NCBI RefSeq assembly: GCF_004795035.1
Contig: NZ_SSBK01000035.1
Location: 1 to 64,000, forward strand
Direction of reading: 5' to 3'
Source: Streptomyces sp. A0958
GTDB taxonomy: Bacteria > Actinomycetota > Actinomycetes > Streptomycetales > Streptomycetaceae
DNA: 64,000 bases
Position numbers and translations under genes: made by a program. A model generated the notes under the pieces. It had not been told where the DNA came from. It did not search any database and saw only the letters and a list, made by a program, of their open reading frames with translations. Of the stretch, positions 15,983-24,900 are shown piece after piece; the stretch's first letter is position 1; the number at the start of each line of letters is the position of its first letter.

Positions 15983-16261
15983 ATGATCGTACGGATCATG
16001 GGGGAGGGCCAGGCAGTCCTGGCCGACAGTCATCTCGCCGAGCTCGACAAGCTCGACGACGCCCTGCTCACCGAGATGGAGCGCGGTGACGGGCCGGGCT
16101 TCCGCACCACCCTCCACGCGCTCCTGGCCCGGGTGCGCGAACTCGGCACACCCTTGCCCGACGACTCCCTGGAGCCGTCCGAGCTGATCCTGCCGTCGCC
16201 CGACGCGACCCTCGAAGAGGTACGCGCCATGCTCAGCGACGACGGCCTGATCCCCGGCTGA
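15983..16261 (+). CDS. pspAA: PspA-associated protein PspAA
   Basis: A 92-residue acidic protein starting MIVRIMGEGQ, with no membrane segment. It directly follows pspA, where actinobacteria keep the PspAA partner. The helix pattern LDKLDDALLTEMERGD and the SPDATLEEVRAML segment fit that family. It presumably binds PspA and tunes its assembly; this is inferred from position and pattern. Upstream is only a weak AAGG site, which suggests coupling to pspA. It is ended by the hairpin at 16295-16324. Confidence 0.86.
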   Translation: MIVRIMGEGQAVLADSHLAELDKLDDALLTEMERGDGPGFRTTLHALLARVRELGTPLPDDSLEPSELILPSPDATLEEVRAMLSDDGLIPG

Positions 16262-16294
16262 CACCCGGCGGCTCTCCAGCACCCACAGCACCGC

Positions 16295-16324
16295 GCCCCG
16301 CGCCCGGCCCACCGGACGCGGGGC
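16295..16324 (+). terminator. Terminator of pspA-pspAA
   Basis: A 13-bp stem with one C-A mismatch (16295-16307 with 16312-16324) and a 4-nt loop, 34 bp past the pspAA stop. Confidence 0.6.
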
Positions 16325-16464
16325 ACAGTGCCGTACGGGCGGCCCCCGCCGCGCGCCCTGCGCTTCCGGGCGACCAGGAGCGCAGGGTAGGGCGAGGGTG
16401 CCCGGTCCGCCGCTCCCGGGCGGCCGGGCCGGCCCGCCAGCGACACGCCGTAACGTAGCTTGAC

Positions 16465-17736
16465 GTGACCACCCTCGGAACCGGGGTCCTGCGCATCCGC
16501 CACTGGCTGCGCGGCCATCCCCTCGCGCTGGACGGCGCGCTCGCCCTGGCCGTGCTCGTGGCCATGATCACCGGATCGTTCGCCGATCCGGGCGGGCACG
16601 ACGTGCCCATCTTCGGCACCCGCACCCCCGCGGCGAGCAGCCTGCTGCTGATGGCGCTGGGCGCCCTGGCCCTGATCCGGCGGCGCCGCGAGCCGATGGC
16701 GGTGCTCGCCGCCACCGGCGCCCTGACCGTGGTCGAGCTGGTCACGGCCGACCCGCCGGCCCCGGTCGTGATGAGCGCGGTCATCGCGCTGTACACCGTC
16801 GCCGCCCGCACCGACCGGCCCACCACCTGGCGGGTCGGGCTGCTCACGATGGCCGCGCTCACGGCCGCCGCCATGCTCTTCGGCTCACCGCCCTGGTACA
16901 GCCAGGAGAACCTGGGCGTCTTCGCCTGGACCGGCATGGCCGGCGCCGCGGGCGACGCGGTCCGCTCCCGGCGCGCGTTCGTCGACGCGATCCGGGAGCG
17001 CGCCGAACGGGCCGAGCGCACCCGCGAGGAGGAGGCCCGCCGCCGGGTGGCCGAGGAACGGCTGCGCATCGCCCGCGACCTGCACGACGTCGTCGCCCAC
17101 CACATCGCCCTGGTCAACGTGCAGGCCGGGGTCGCGGCCCACGTCATGGACAAGCGCCCCGACCAGGCCAAACAGGCCCTCGCCCACGTCCGCGAGGCAA
17201 GCCGCTCCGCGCTCAACGAGCTCCGCGCCACCGTCGGGCTGCTGCGCCAGTCCGGCGACCCGGAGGCCCCCACCGAACCGGCACCCGGGCTCGCCCTGCT
17301 CGGCGCACTCGTGGCGAGCGTGCGGCAGGCGGGACTGTCCGTCGAGGTGGCCTGCGCGGTGGGGGACGACCCGCCGCTGCCCTCGGCCGTCGACCTGGCC
17401 GCGTACCGGGTGATCCAGGAGGCCCTGACCAACGTGCGCAAGCACGCGGGGCCGGGCGCCAGGGCCGAGGTGAGTGTCGTACGGGTCGGAGCCACGGCCG
17501 AGGTCATGGTGCTGGACAACGGCCGGGGCCACGCCGCCGGCACCCCGCAGGCCCCGTACGGCGGCGGCCACGGCCTGCTCGGGATGCGCGAACGCGTCAC
17601 CGCCCTCGGCGGCACCCTCACCGCCGGTCCCCGCTACGGGGGCGGCTTCCGCGTCCATGCGATCCTGCCCGTCGAGGCCCGCGCGCAGGAGCCCGGTCGG
17701 CCGGGCGCGGCGGACCGGACGGGGGAGAACGCATGA
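16465..17736 (+). CDS. NarL-type sensor histidine kinase
   Basis: A 423-residue membrane kinase. About four or five hydrophobic helices (20-160) form the sensor, with no extracellular domain of note. A coiled linker (170-200) leads to a HisKA_3 dimerisation domain with the phospho-acceptor His207 in RDLHDVVAHH. The HATPase domain has QEALTNVRKHA (N box), DNGRGHA and GGHGLLGMRERV (G boxes). The start GTG 16465 lacks a Shine-Dalgarno site but has TAACGT (16451-16456) 8 nt upstream, so it is likely leaderless. It overlaps the regulator gene by 4 nt (ATGA). The stimulus is unknown; pspA upstream and the RND exporter downstream suggest envelope stress. Confidence 0.93.
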   Translation: MTTLGTGVLRIRHWLRGHPLALDGALALAVLVAMITGSFADPGGHDVPIFGTRTPAASSLLLMALGALALIRRRREPMAVLAATGALTVVELVTADPPAPVVMSAVIALYTVAARTDRPTTWRVGLLTMAALTAAAMLFGSPPWYSQENLGVFAWTGMAGAAGDAVRSRRAFVDAIRERAERAERTREEEARRRVAEERLRIARDLHDVVAHHIALVNVQAGVAAHVMDKRPDQAKQALAHVREASRSALNELRATVGLLRQSGDPEAPTEPAPGLALLGALVASVRQAGLSVEVACAVGDDPPLPSAVDLAAYRVIQEALTNVRKHAGPGARAEVSVVRVGATAEVMVLDNGRGHAAGTPQAPYGGGHGLLGMRERVTALGGTLTAGPRYGGGFRVHAILPVEARAQEPGRPGAADRTGENA

Positions 17737-18428
17737 CATCGGCCATCAAGGTCCTGCTCGTCGACGACCAGGCGCTGCTGCGCAGCGCGTTCCGGGTGCT
17801 GGTCGACTCGGAGCCCGACATGCGGGTGGTGGGCGAGGCCGCGGACGGGGCGCAGGCCGTGGAAGCGGCCCGCACCGAACGGCCCGACGTGGTGCTGATG
17901 GACATCCGGATGCCCGGCACGGACGGGCTGACCGCGACCCGGATGATCAGCGCCGACCCGGATCTCGCGGGCGTCCGCGTGGTCATGCTCACCACCTTCG
18001 AGGTGGACGAGTACGTGGTGCAGTCGCTGCGCGCCGGCGCCTCGGGCTTCCTCGGCAAGGGCGCCGAACCGGACGAACTCCTCAACGCCATCCGGATCGC
18101 TGCCGGGGGCGAGGCGCTGCTGTCGCCCGCCGCGACCAAGGGGCTGATCGCCAGGTTCCTCGCGCAGAGCGGGAACGGGGCCGACGAGGGGCCGGGCGCG
18201 GCGGTGTACACCGAGCGGCTGGCGGCCCTCACCGGCCGGGAGCGCGAGGTGCTGGTCCTGGTGGCGGGCGGGCTGTCCAACGACGAGATCGCCGAGCGGC
18301 TGGTCGTCAGCCCACTCACCGTCAAGACGCATGTGAACAGGGCGATGGCGAAGCTGGGCGCCCGGGACCGCGCCCAACTGGTGGTAATCGCGTACGAATC
18401 GGGCCTGGTGCGTCCTCGGGTGGAGTGA
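17733..18428 (+). CDS. NarL/FixJ-family response regulator
   Basis: A 231-residue partner of the preceding kinase. The receiver domain (1-120) has the acidic pair VDDQ, the phospho-acceptor Asp57 in VLMDIRMPG, the Thr of MLTTFE and a terminal Lys in LGKGA. The LuxR-type helix-turn-helix (about 165-225) contains LTGREREVLVLVAGGLSNDEIA and KTHVNRAMAKLG in two parts. Its ATG overlaps the kinase stop. The hairpin at 18481-18508 ends the operon, so the RND gene has a separate promoter that this regulator might control. Confidence 0.95.
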   Translation: MTSAIKVLLVDDQALLRSAFRVLVDSEPDMRVVGEAADGAQAVEAARTERPDVVLMDIRMPGTDGLTATRMISADPDLAGVRVVMLTTFEVDEYVVQSLRAGASGFLGKGAEPDELLNAIRIAAGGEALLSPAATKGLIARFLAQSGNGADEGPGAAVYTERLAALTGREREVLVLVAGGLSNDEIAERLVVSPLTVKTHVNRAMAKLGARDRAQLVVIAYESGLVRPRVE

Positions 18429-18480
18429 GGGTGCAGCCGGGGCGTACTCCAGCTGCGGTACGCGCGGCGTAAGGAAGCAA

Positions 18481-18508
18481 CCCTGGGGCCGACGCTTTCG
18501 GCCCAGGG
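18481..18508 (+). terminator. Terminator after the two-component operon
   Basis: Arms CCCTGGGGCCGA (18481-18492) and TCGGCCCAGGG (18498-18508) form an 11-bp stem with one bulged G and a 5-nt loop. Confidence 0.7.
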
Positions 18509-18611
18509 GATCGGCGATCGTATAGGTGGGCCGGGTCTGTCCCCTGGACCGTGCCCGCAAAGTCACGTCGTACGCCCGAAGGGCGCGGTCCGCGGCGTCT
18601 GGTGCGGCGAG

Positions 18612-18656
18612 AGTGCGCGCCAGGCGTCGTGGGCCGGGCGGGACTTCGCGGACACG
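18612..18656. repeat. Dispersed intergenic repeat, copy 1
   Basis: 45 bp upstream of the RND gene. It matches 62828-62871 (downstream of glkA) at 37 of 45 aligned positions, ending in the identical 14-mer ACTTCGCGGACACG. Both copies are intergenic. The origin is unknown; a palindromic repeat family is possible. Confidence 0.5.
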
Positions 18657-18707
18657 GCCCAGTCACCCGCCCACCTGCCGCGTAAGCCACAGAAGAGAGA
18701 CCCACCC

Positions 18708-21700
18708 ATGTCCTGGCTGTCCAGATTCAGCCTCGCGCAAAGGGCCCTGATCGGGCTGATCTCGATCGTCGCGCTCGTTTTCGGCGCGATCGCGATCCCG
18801 CAGCTCAAGCAGCAGCTGTTCCCCACCATCGAGCTCCCGATGGTGTCGGTGCTCGCCCCCTACCAGGGCGCGTCTCCCGATGTGGTCGAGAAGCAGGTCG
18901 TCGAACCGCTCGAGAATTCGATCAAGGCCGTCGACGGCGTCACCGGCTTCACGTCGACCGCCAGCGAGGGCAACGCCGTCATCATGGCGACCTTCGACTT
19001 CGGCGACGAGGGCACCAAGCAGCTCGTCGCGGACATCCAGCAGGCGGTGAACCGCGCCCGCGCCCAGTTGCCCGACGGCGTCGACCCGCAGGTCATCGCC
19101 GGCTCGACCGACGACATCCCGACCGTCGTCCTCGCCGTCACCTCCGACAAGGACCAGCAGGCGCTCGCCGACCAGCTGGACCGCACCGTCGTCCCCGCCC
19201 TTGAGGGCATCGACGGCGTCGGCCAGGTCTCCGTCGACGGTGTCCGGGACCTCCAGATCTCCGTCACCCCCAACGACAAGAAGCTCGCCGCAGCCGGACT
19301 GAACGCGGCCTCGCTCGCCCAGGCGCTCCAGGCGGGCGGCGCGACCGTTCCCGCGGGCTCCTTCTCCGAGTCCGGCAAGAGCCGCACCGTCCAGGTCGGT
19401 GGGGCCTTCACCTCGCTGAAGCAGATCGAGGACCTGCGGGTCTCCGGTCAGACCCCGGCATCCGGCAAGCCCGGCGAGCCGGTCCGGCTCGGTGACATCG
19501 CCACGGTGAAGCAGGAGCCCGCCACCGCGGACTCCATCACCCGGACGAACGGCCGGCCCAGCCTCGCCGTCATGGCGACGATGGACAAGGACGGCAGCGC
19601 CGTCGCCATCTCCGACGCCGTCAAGGACAAGCTCCCGGACCTGCGCAAGGACCTCGGCTCCGGTGCCGAGCTGACCGTCGTCTCCGACCAGGGCCCCGCC
19701 GTCTCCAAAGCGATCTCCGGCCTGACCACCGAGGGCGCGCTCGGCCTGCTCTTCGCGGTCATCGTGATCCTGGTCTTCCTGGGTTCGCTCCGCTCCACCC
19801 TGGTCACCGCGGTCTCCATCCCGCTCTCCGTGGTCCTCGCGCTGATCGTGCTCTGGACCCGTGGCCTGTCGCTCAACATGCTGACCCTGGGCGCGCTCAC
19901 CATCGCGATCGGCCGGGTCGTGGACGACTCGATCGTCGTCCTGGAGAACATCAAGCGGCACCTCGGCTACGGCGAGGAGCGCCAGTCGGCGATCACCACC
20001 GCGGTGAAGGAAGTGGCCGGCGCGGTCACCTCCTCGACCCTCACCACGGTCGCCGTCTTCCTGCCGATCGGGCTGGTCGGCGGCATGGTCGGCCAGCTCT
20101 TCGGCTCGTTCTCGCTGACCGTCACCGCGGCCCTGCTGGCCTCCCTGCTGGTCTCGCTGACCGTGGTCCCCGTCCTGTCGTACTGGTTCCTGCGCGCCCC
20201 CCAGGGCACCGCCGAGGACTCGGAGAAGGCGCGTCGCGAGGCCGAGGAGAAGGAAGCCCGCAGCCGGCTCCAGCGGCTGTACGTCCCGGTGCTGCGCTTC
20301 GCCACCCGCCGCCGCGTCACCAGTGTCGTCATCGCCGTGGTGGTGCTGCTCGCCACCTTCGGTATGGCCCCGCTGCTGAAGACCACGCTCTTCGACCAGG
20401 GCGAGCAGGAAGTCCTGTCCGTCAAGCAGGAGCTGACCCCGGGCACCAGCCTGGCGGCCGCCGACGAGGCGGCCAAGAAGGTCGAGAAGGTCCTCGCCGA
20501 TGACAAGGGTGTGAAGGACTACCAGGTCACCGTCGGCTCGTCCGGCTTCATGGCGGCCTTCGGCGGCGGCACGGGCGCCAACCAGGCCTCCTACCAGGTC
20601 ACCCTGAAGGACGCCGCCGACTACGACGACGCCCAGAAGCGCATCGAGGAGGCTCTCGGCAAGCTCGACGGCATCGGTGACACCACCATCGCCTCGGCCG
20701 GCGGCTTCGGCAGCCAGGACCTGAGCGTCGTGGTCAAGTCGGCCGACGGGGACACGCTGAAGAAGGCATCCGAGCAGGTGCGCGCCGCGGTCGCCAAGCT
20801 CAAGAACGTCACCGACGTCCAGAGCGACCTGGCGCAGAGCGTTCCGCGGATCTCGGTCAAGGCCAACGACAAGGCCGCCGACGCCGGTTACACCCAGGCC
20901 ACGCTGGGCGCTGCCGTCGCCGCAGCGGTGCGCGGCACCCCGTCCGGCAAGGCGGTCATGGACGACACCGAGCGCGACGTCGTCATCAAGTCGGCCCACC
21001 CGGCCACCACCATGCAGGAGCTGAAGGACCTTTCGCTCGGCGGGGTCAAGCTCGGCTCGATCGCCACTGTGGAAGAGGTCCCCGGACCGGTCTCCATGAC
21101 CCGGATCGACGGTCAGCGCGCCGCCACGATCACCGCCAAGCCCACCGATGACGACACCGGCGCGGTCAGCAAGGACCTTCAGAAGGCGATGGACGCCCTC
21201 GACCTCCCGGACGGTGCCACCGCGACCATCGGCGGCGTCACCCAGGACCAGAGCGACGCGACCACGAAGCTGGCTCTGGCCATGCTGGCGGCCATCGCGA
21301 TCGTCTTCATGCTGCTGGTCGCCACCTTCCGGTCGCTGATCCAGCCGCTGATCCTGCTGGTCTCCATCCCGTTCGCGGCCACCGGCGCGATCGGCCTGCT
21401 CCTCATCACCGACACCCCGATGGGCATCCCGGCGATGATCGGCATGCTGATGCTGATCGGCATCGTGGTGACCAACGCGATCGTCCTGATCGACCTGATC
21501 AACCAGTACCGCACCCGGGGCATGGGCGTCGTCGAAGCGGTCGTCGAGGGCGGCCGCCACCGTCTGCGCCCGATCCTCATGACCGCCCTGGCGACGATCT
21601 TCGCCCTCCTCCCGATGGCGCTCGGCGTCACCGGCGAGGGCGGCTTCATCTCCCAGCCGCTGGCCGTGGTCGTCATCGGCGGCCTGATCACCTCGACCCT

Positions 21701-21863
21701 GCTGACGCTCCTCCTGGTGCCGACGCTGTACGCGATGGTCGAGCTGCGCAAGGAACGCCGCGCCAGGAAGAAGGCCGCCAAGCGAGCCGGGAAGGCGGGC
21801 CTCCCGGCCTCGGCCGAGTCGCAGGAGACCTCCTCCGACGAGCCGGAGCCGGTGAAGGCCTGA
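18708..21863 (+). CDS. RND-family efflux transporter (AcrB/HAE1-like permease)
   Basis: A 1051-residue proton-driven exporter with the duplicated layout of RND pumps. TM1 is at 9-30, the first large extracellular loop at about 35-335, then TM2-6, a second loop (about 560-850) and TM8-12. The TM4 proton-relay motif is seen as IGRVVDDSIVVLENI, and the matching late segment is GIVVTNAIVLIDLI. The C-terminal tail is Lys-rich and cytoplasmic. No periplasmic adaptor or outer-membrane gene is nearby, as usual for Gram-positive RND pumps. The start ATG 18708 follows a weak AGAGAG site. The substrate is unknown; lipids or amphiphiles are possible. Transcription ends at 21885-21922. Confidence 0.94.
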   Translation: MSWLSRFSLAQRALIGLISIVALVFGAIAIPQLKQQLFPTIELPMVSVLAPYQGASPDVVEKQVVEPLENSIKAVDGVTGFTSTASEGNAVIMATFDFGDEGTKQLVADIQQAVNRARAQLPDGVDPQVIAGSTDDIPTVVLAVTSDKDQQALADQLDRTVVPALEGIDGVGQVSVDGVRDLQISVTPNDKKLAAAGLNAASLAQALQAGGATVPAGSFSESGKSRTVQVGGAFTSLKQIEDLRVSGQTPASGKPGEPVRLGDIATVKQEPATADSITRTNGRPSLAVMATMDKDGSAVAISDAVKDKLPDLRKDLGSGAELTVVSDQGPAVSKAISGLTTEGALGLLFAVIVILVFLGSLRSTLVTAVSIPLSVVLALIVLWTRGLSLNMLTLGALTIAIGRVVDDSIVVLENIKRHLGYGEERQSAITTAVKEVAGAVTSSTLTTVAVFLPIGLVGGMVGQLFGSFSLTVTAALLASLLVSLTVVPVLSYWFLRAPQGTAEDSEKARREAEEKEARSRLQRLYVPVLRFATRRRVTSVVIAVVVLLATFGMAPLLKTTLFDQGEQEVLSVKQELTPGTSLAAADEAAKKVEKVLADDKGVKDYQVTVGSSGFMAAFGGGTGANQASYQVTLKDAADYDDAQKRIEEALGKLDGIGDTTIASAGGFGSQDLSVVVKSADGDTLKKASEQVRAAVAKLKNVTDVQSDLAQSVPRISVKANDKAADAGYTQATLGAAVAAAVRGTPSGKAVMDDTERDVVIKSAHPATTMQELKDLSLGGVKLGSIATVEEVPGPVSMTRIDGQRAATITAKPTDDDTGAVSKDLQKAMDALDLPDGATATIGGVTQDQSDATTKLALAMLAAIAIVFMLLVATFRSLIQPLILLVSIPFAATGAIGLLLITDTPMGIPAMIGMLMLIGIVVTNAIVLIDLINQYRTRGMGVVEAVVEGGRHRLRPILMTALATIFALLPMALGVTGEGGFISQPLAVVVIGGLITSTLLTLLLVPTLYAMVELRKERRARKKAAKRAGKAGLPASAESQETSSDEPEPVKA

Positions 21864-21884
21864 TCCGGTCCGCCCGGCATGACG

Positions 21885-21922
21885 AGGGGCCTGTCCCGCA
21901 CCAGCGTGCGGGACAGGCCCCT
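21885..21922. terminator. Bidirectional terminator with 16-bp perfect stem
   Basis: AGGGGCCTGTCCCGCA (21885-21900) pairs perfectly with 21907-21922 around a 6-nt loop. It lies between the convergent RND gene and the caspase-STAND gene and can serve both. Confidence 0.88.
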
Positions 21923-21962
21923 TCGGGTTCTCCGGCGGGTGACGTCCCCGGAGCGATCGGCG

Positions 21963-24900
21963 TCAGGCGGCCCCGCTGAGCGCCTGGACCATGCGGAGCC
22001 ACAGCTCGCCGTGCGGGCGGGCGTGCTGGACGCTGAGGCCGGCGATCTCCCTCAGCAGCCGGACACGGATCTCCTCGCGCGCGCGGGGGAGCAGCGTGCC
22101 CAGCTCGTCCGGTTCGATGCCCTCGACGGCGCCGGCGAGCACCATGCCCGCCTGCGCGTGGGTGAGGGAGGACAGCTGGTCGCCGAAGACCTGCCCCTCG
22201 ATGGCCGCCGCGTGCATCAGCGCGGTGCCGTCCCCGGCCGCCAACGCCCTCTCCACGTAGGCCTGGAGGGCGTCGCGGTCCTCGACGAGCCGGTAGGCGG
22301 CGTCCAGTCCCTCCGAGCGGGAGACATCGAGGAGGGCGACGTGCGAGAGCGGGGTGTCCTGGGTCGGCCGGACCCCCAGGAGGCGCGGGTGGTCCTGGAG
22401 GAAGGCCCGCGACTCCGCCCAGGACTCGCAGCCCACCCACTCGGCCGTCTGCTCCGCGAGGATCAGCGGGTCGTAGGCGGCGGTCACGCCGTGGGTGAGT
22501 ACGGCCATGCGGAGCGCGGCGTGCCGCTGTGCGGTGCCGGGGTCCAGGAGCGCCAGCTCCTCAAGGGCCGTCGCCGTCTCCTCGCCGCCGAGCGCGTCGG
22601 CGTTGCGGGACCAGAAGTCGCGTGAAGCGGGCCAGTCGGGCGAGAACATCCAGGAGGCGACCAGCTCCAGCGTCTTGGCCGACAGGGTGAGCCAGGCGGG
22701 TGCCGGGCCGAAGGTCTCCGCCTCCCACGCGGCGCGTACGGCCTCGGTGTCGGCGTGGTCGCGAAGCGCCTGCCGGGCCCGTACGGTCACCGTGTCCGGC
22801 CCGCTCTCCGGCTCGGCGCCCCCGTCCGCGCCGAGGAACGACACGAGTTCCCGCACGCCGTCCGAGGGGCGGGCGCCGGGGCAGTCCAGCAGGAAGATGC
22901 TCCGCTCGACACCGAGGCGCCGGGAGGTCTCGGGGTGCACGTCGGCGAACTCCGCCGCGACCGCCTCGAATGCCTCGACCGCCGAGGTGTGGTCGTCGGT
23001 GCGGGCGAGCACCCGGGCCAGGTCGCCGAGGGCGTGCAGCAGGTCGTTCGCGAAGGCCCGTGGGTTGTCCAGCGCCACGGTCCGGTAGGCGGTGACCGCG
23101 TCCCCGGCCGCGCTCACGGCCCCTTCGGGGTCCTGGTTCATCTCCAGGAGCTTGCCGAGATTCCGCAGGGCGAGAGCCAGGCCGGGAAGGTGGGCGCCGC
23201 TGTGCCCGTCCACGAGCTCGTGCCAGAGCCCGACGCCTTCGCGGGCCGCTGTCAGAGCCTGCTCCGGATTGCCGGTTCCGGCGAGGTTCTGGGCCAGGGT
23301 GCCGAGCGAGCCGGCGAGGGAGGGGCGGAGGGCGGGCGCATGCGGGACGAGTTCACGCAGGAGCGCGACGGACTCCTCCGATGCCCGCAGCCCCTCCGCC
23401 GGTTCCTGGGCCCTGTTCAGGTGGGCGGCGAGATTGGTGAGTGCGGTGGCCAGCTCCTGCCGGAAGACGGCGGGCTGCTGTGCGGCGAGTTCCCGTCGGA
23501 TCGCGACCGCTTCCCGGCCGGTGGCGAGCGCCCCCGACAGGTCGCCCAGGTTCGCGCGAAAGTTGCCGAGGTTACTGAGGGCCACCGCGTACTCAGGGAG
23601 GAAGGCGTCCCGGTCGTCGGTGGCGAGGCGCCCGTACAGCGTGGTCGCTTCCTCGGCGTGGGGCAGAGCCGCCGCGGGCTCACCCGCGGTGCCGAGATGC
23701 ATGGCGAGGTTGTTGAGCATCGCGGCCAGCCCCGGCAGGGAGGCCGTCGGCCGGTCCCGGGTCAGTTCGCGCTGGAGGCGGACGGCCTCGCGGGCGAGCA
23801 GCACCGCCGACGCCAGGTCTCCCGCGGCAGCGGTCTTGTTGGCCAGGGAGGTCAGGGACCGGGCGAGATCCGGCTGAAAGACGTCGGGGTGCTGCTTGGC
23901 GAGCCCGGCGAACATGCGCGCGGCCTCACGTGCCGGAGCGAGCGCGCCCTCGTCGTCCCCGGCGGCGGAGAGCCGGTCCGCCAGATTGTGGAGGGCGCCG
24001 GCCAGGTCGGGCTGGAAGGCGGCCGGGTGACGTGCGACGAGTTCCCGGCAGATCTCCACGGCCTCCCGCGCGGGTGCGAGGCAACCCGGCAGGTCACCCA
24101 CGTCCGCCCGGTGCACGGACACGTTGGTCAGGGAGCCCGCCAGGGCGGCCCGCAGGGCGGTGGGGTGGCGGTCGGCCACCTTCCGGTTGACCCGGACCGC
24201 CGCCAGCGCGTGCGGAAGCGCCTCCTCGTGACGTCCGACGGACTTGAGGCTGCTCGCCAGATTGGTGAGGGAAGAGGCGAGGGGGGCCAGGAACTCATCG
24301 GGGTGCGCGGCGGCGAGCTCGGTGTACATCTCCACGGCCTCCTGCGCCGGGGCAACGGCGGCCCGGCGTTCCCCGACGGCTGACAGACTCACCGACAGGT
24401 TGGTCAGCGCGCCGGCGAGTCGTGGCCGGAAGGCCGCCGGTTCGCCTTCGGTGAGCTGCCGGAACATGCCGACGGCGGCCCGCGTGAGCGTGAGCGCTCC
24501 CTCGCGGTCACCGATGTCGTGGAGGCGTCGGCCGAGCGTGGCGAGGGCGAGGGCGAGGGCCAGGTCGGGCCGGGACTCACTGCCTCCAGCGTCGGCGAGG
24601 CTCCGTTGGAGCGCGACCGCCTCACGCGCCGGAGCCAGCGCCCCTTCGCGGTCGCCGATGTCGGCGCACCGGTTGGCGACGCTGACGAGCGTGTGGACCA
24701 GGGACGTCGTGCAGGACCCGGGAGCGGCCTCCTCCAGCGCCTCGTAGAGGCCGGCGGCCTGCCGCGCCGCACTCAGCGCCCCGTCCAGGTCCCCGTCCGC
24801 CCCGAGCCGGGCGGAGAAGCCGTGCAACGCCTGGGCCAGAACCGGCACCGCGCTCGGCCCGACCCGCGCCGCCAGTTCCCGCAGCATCCCGATCCCCGGC

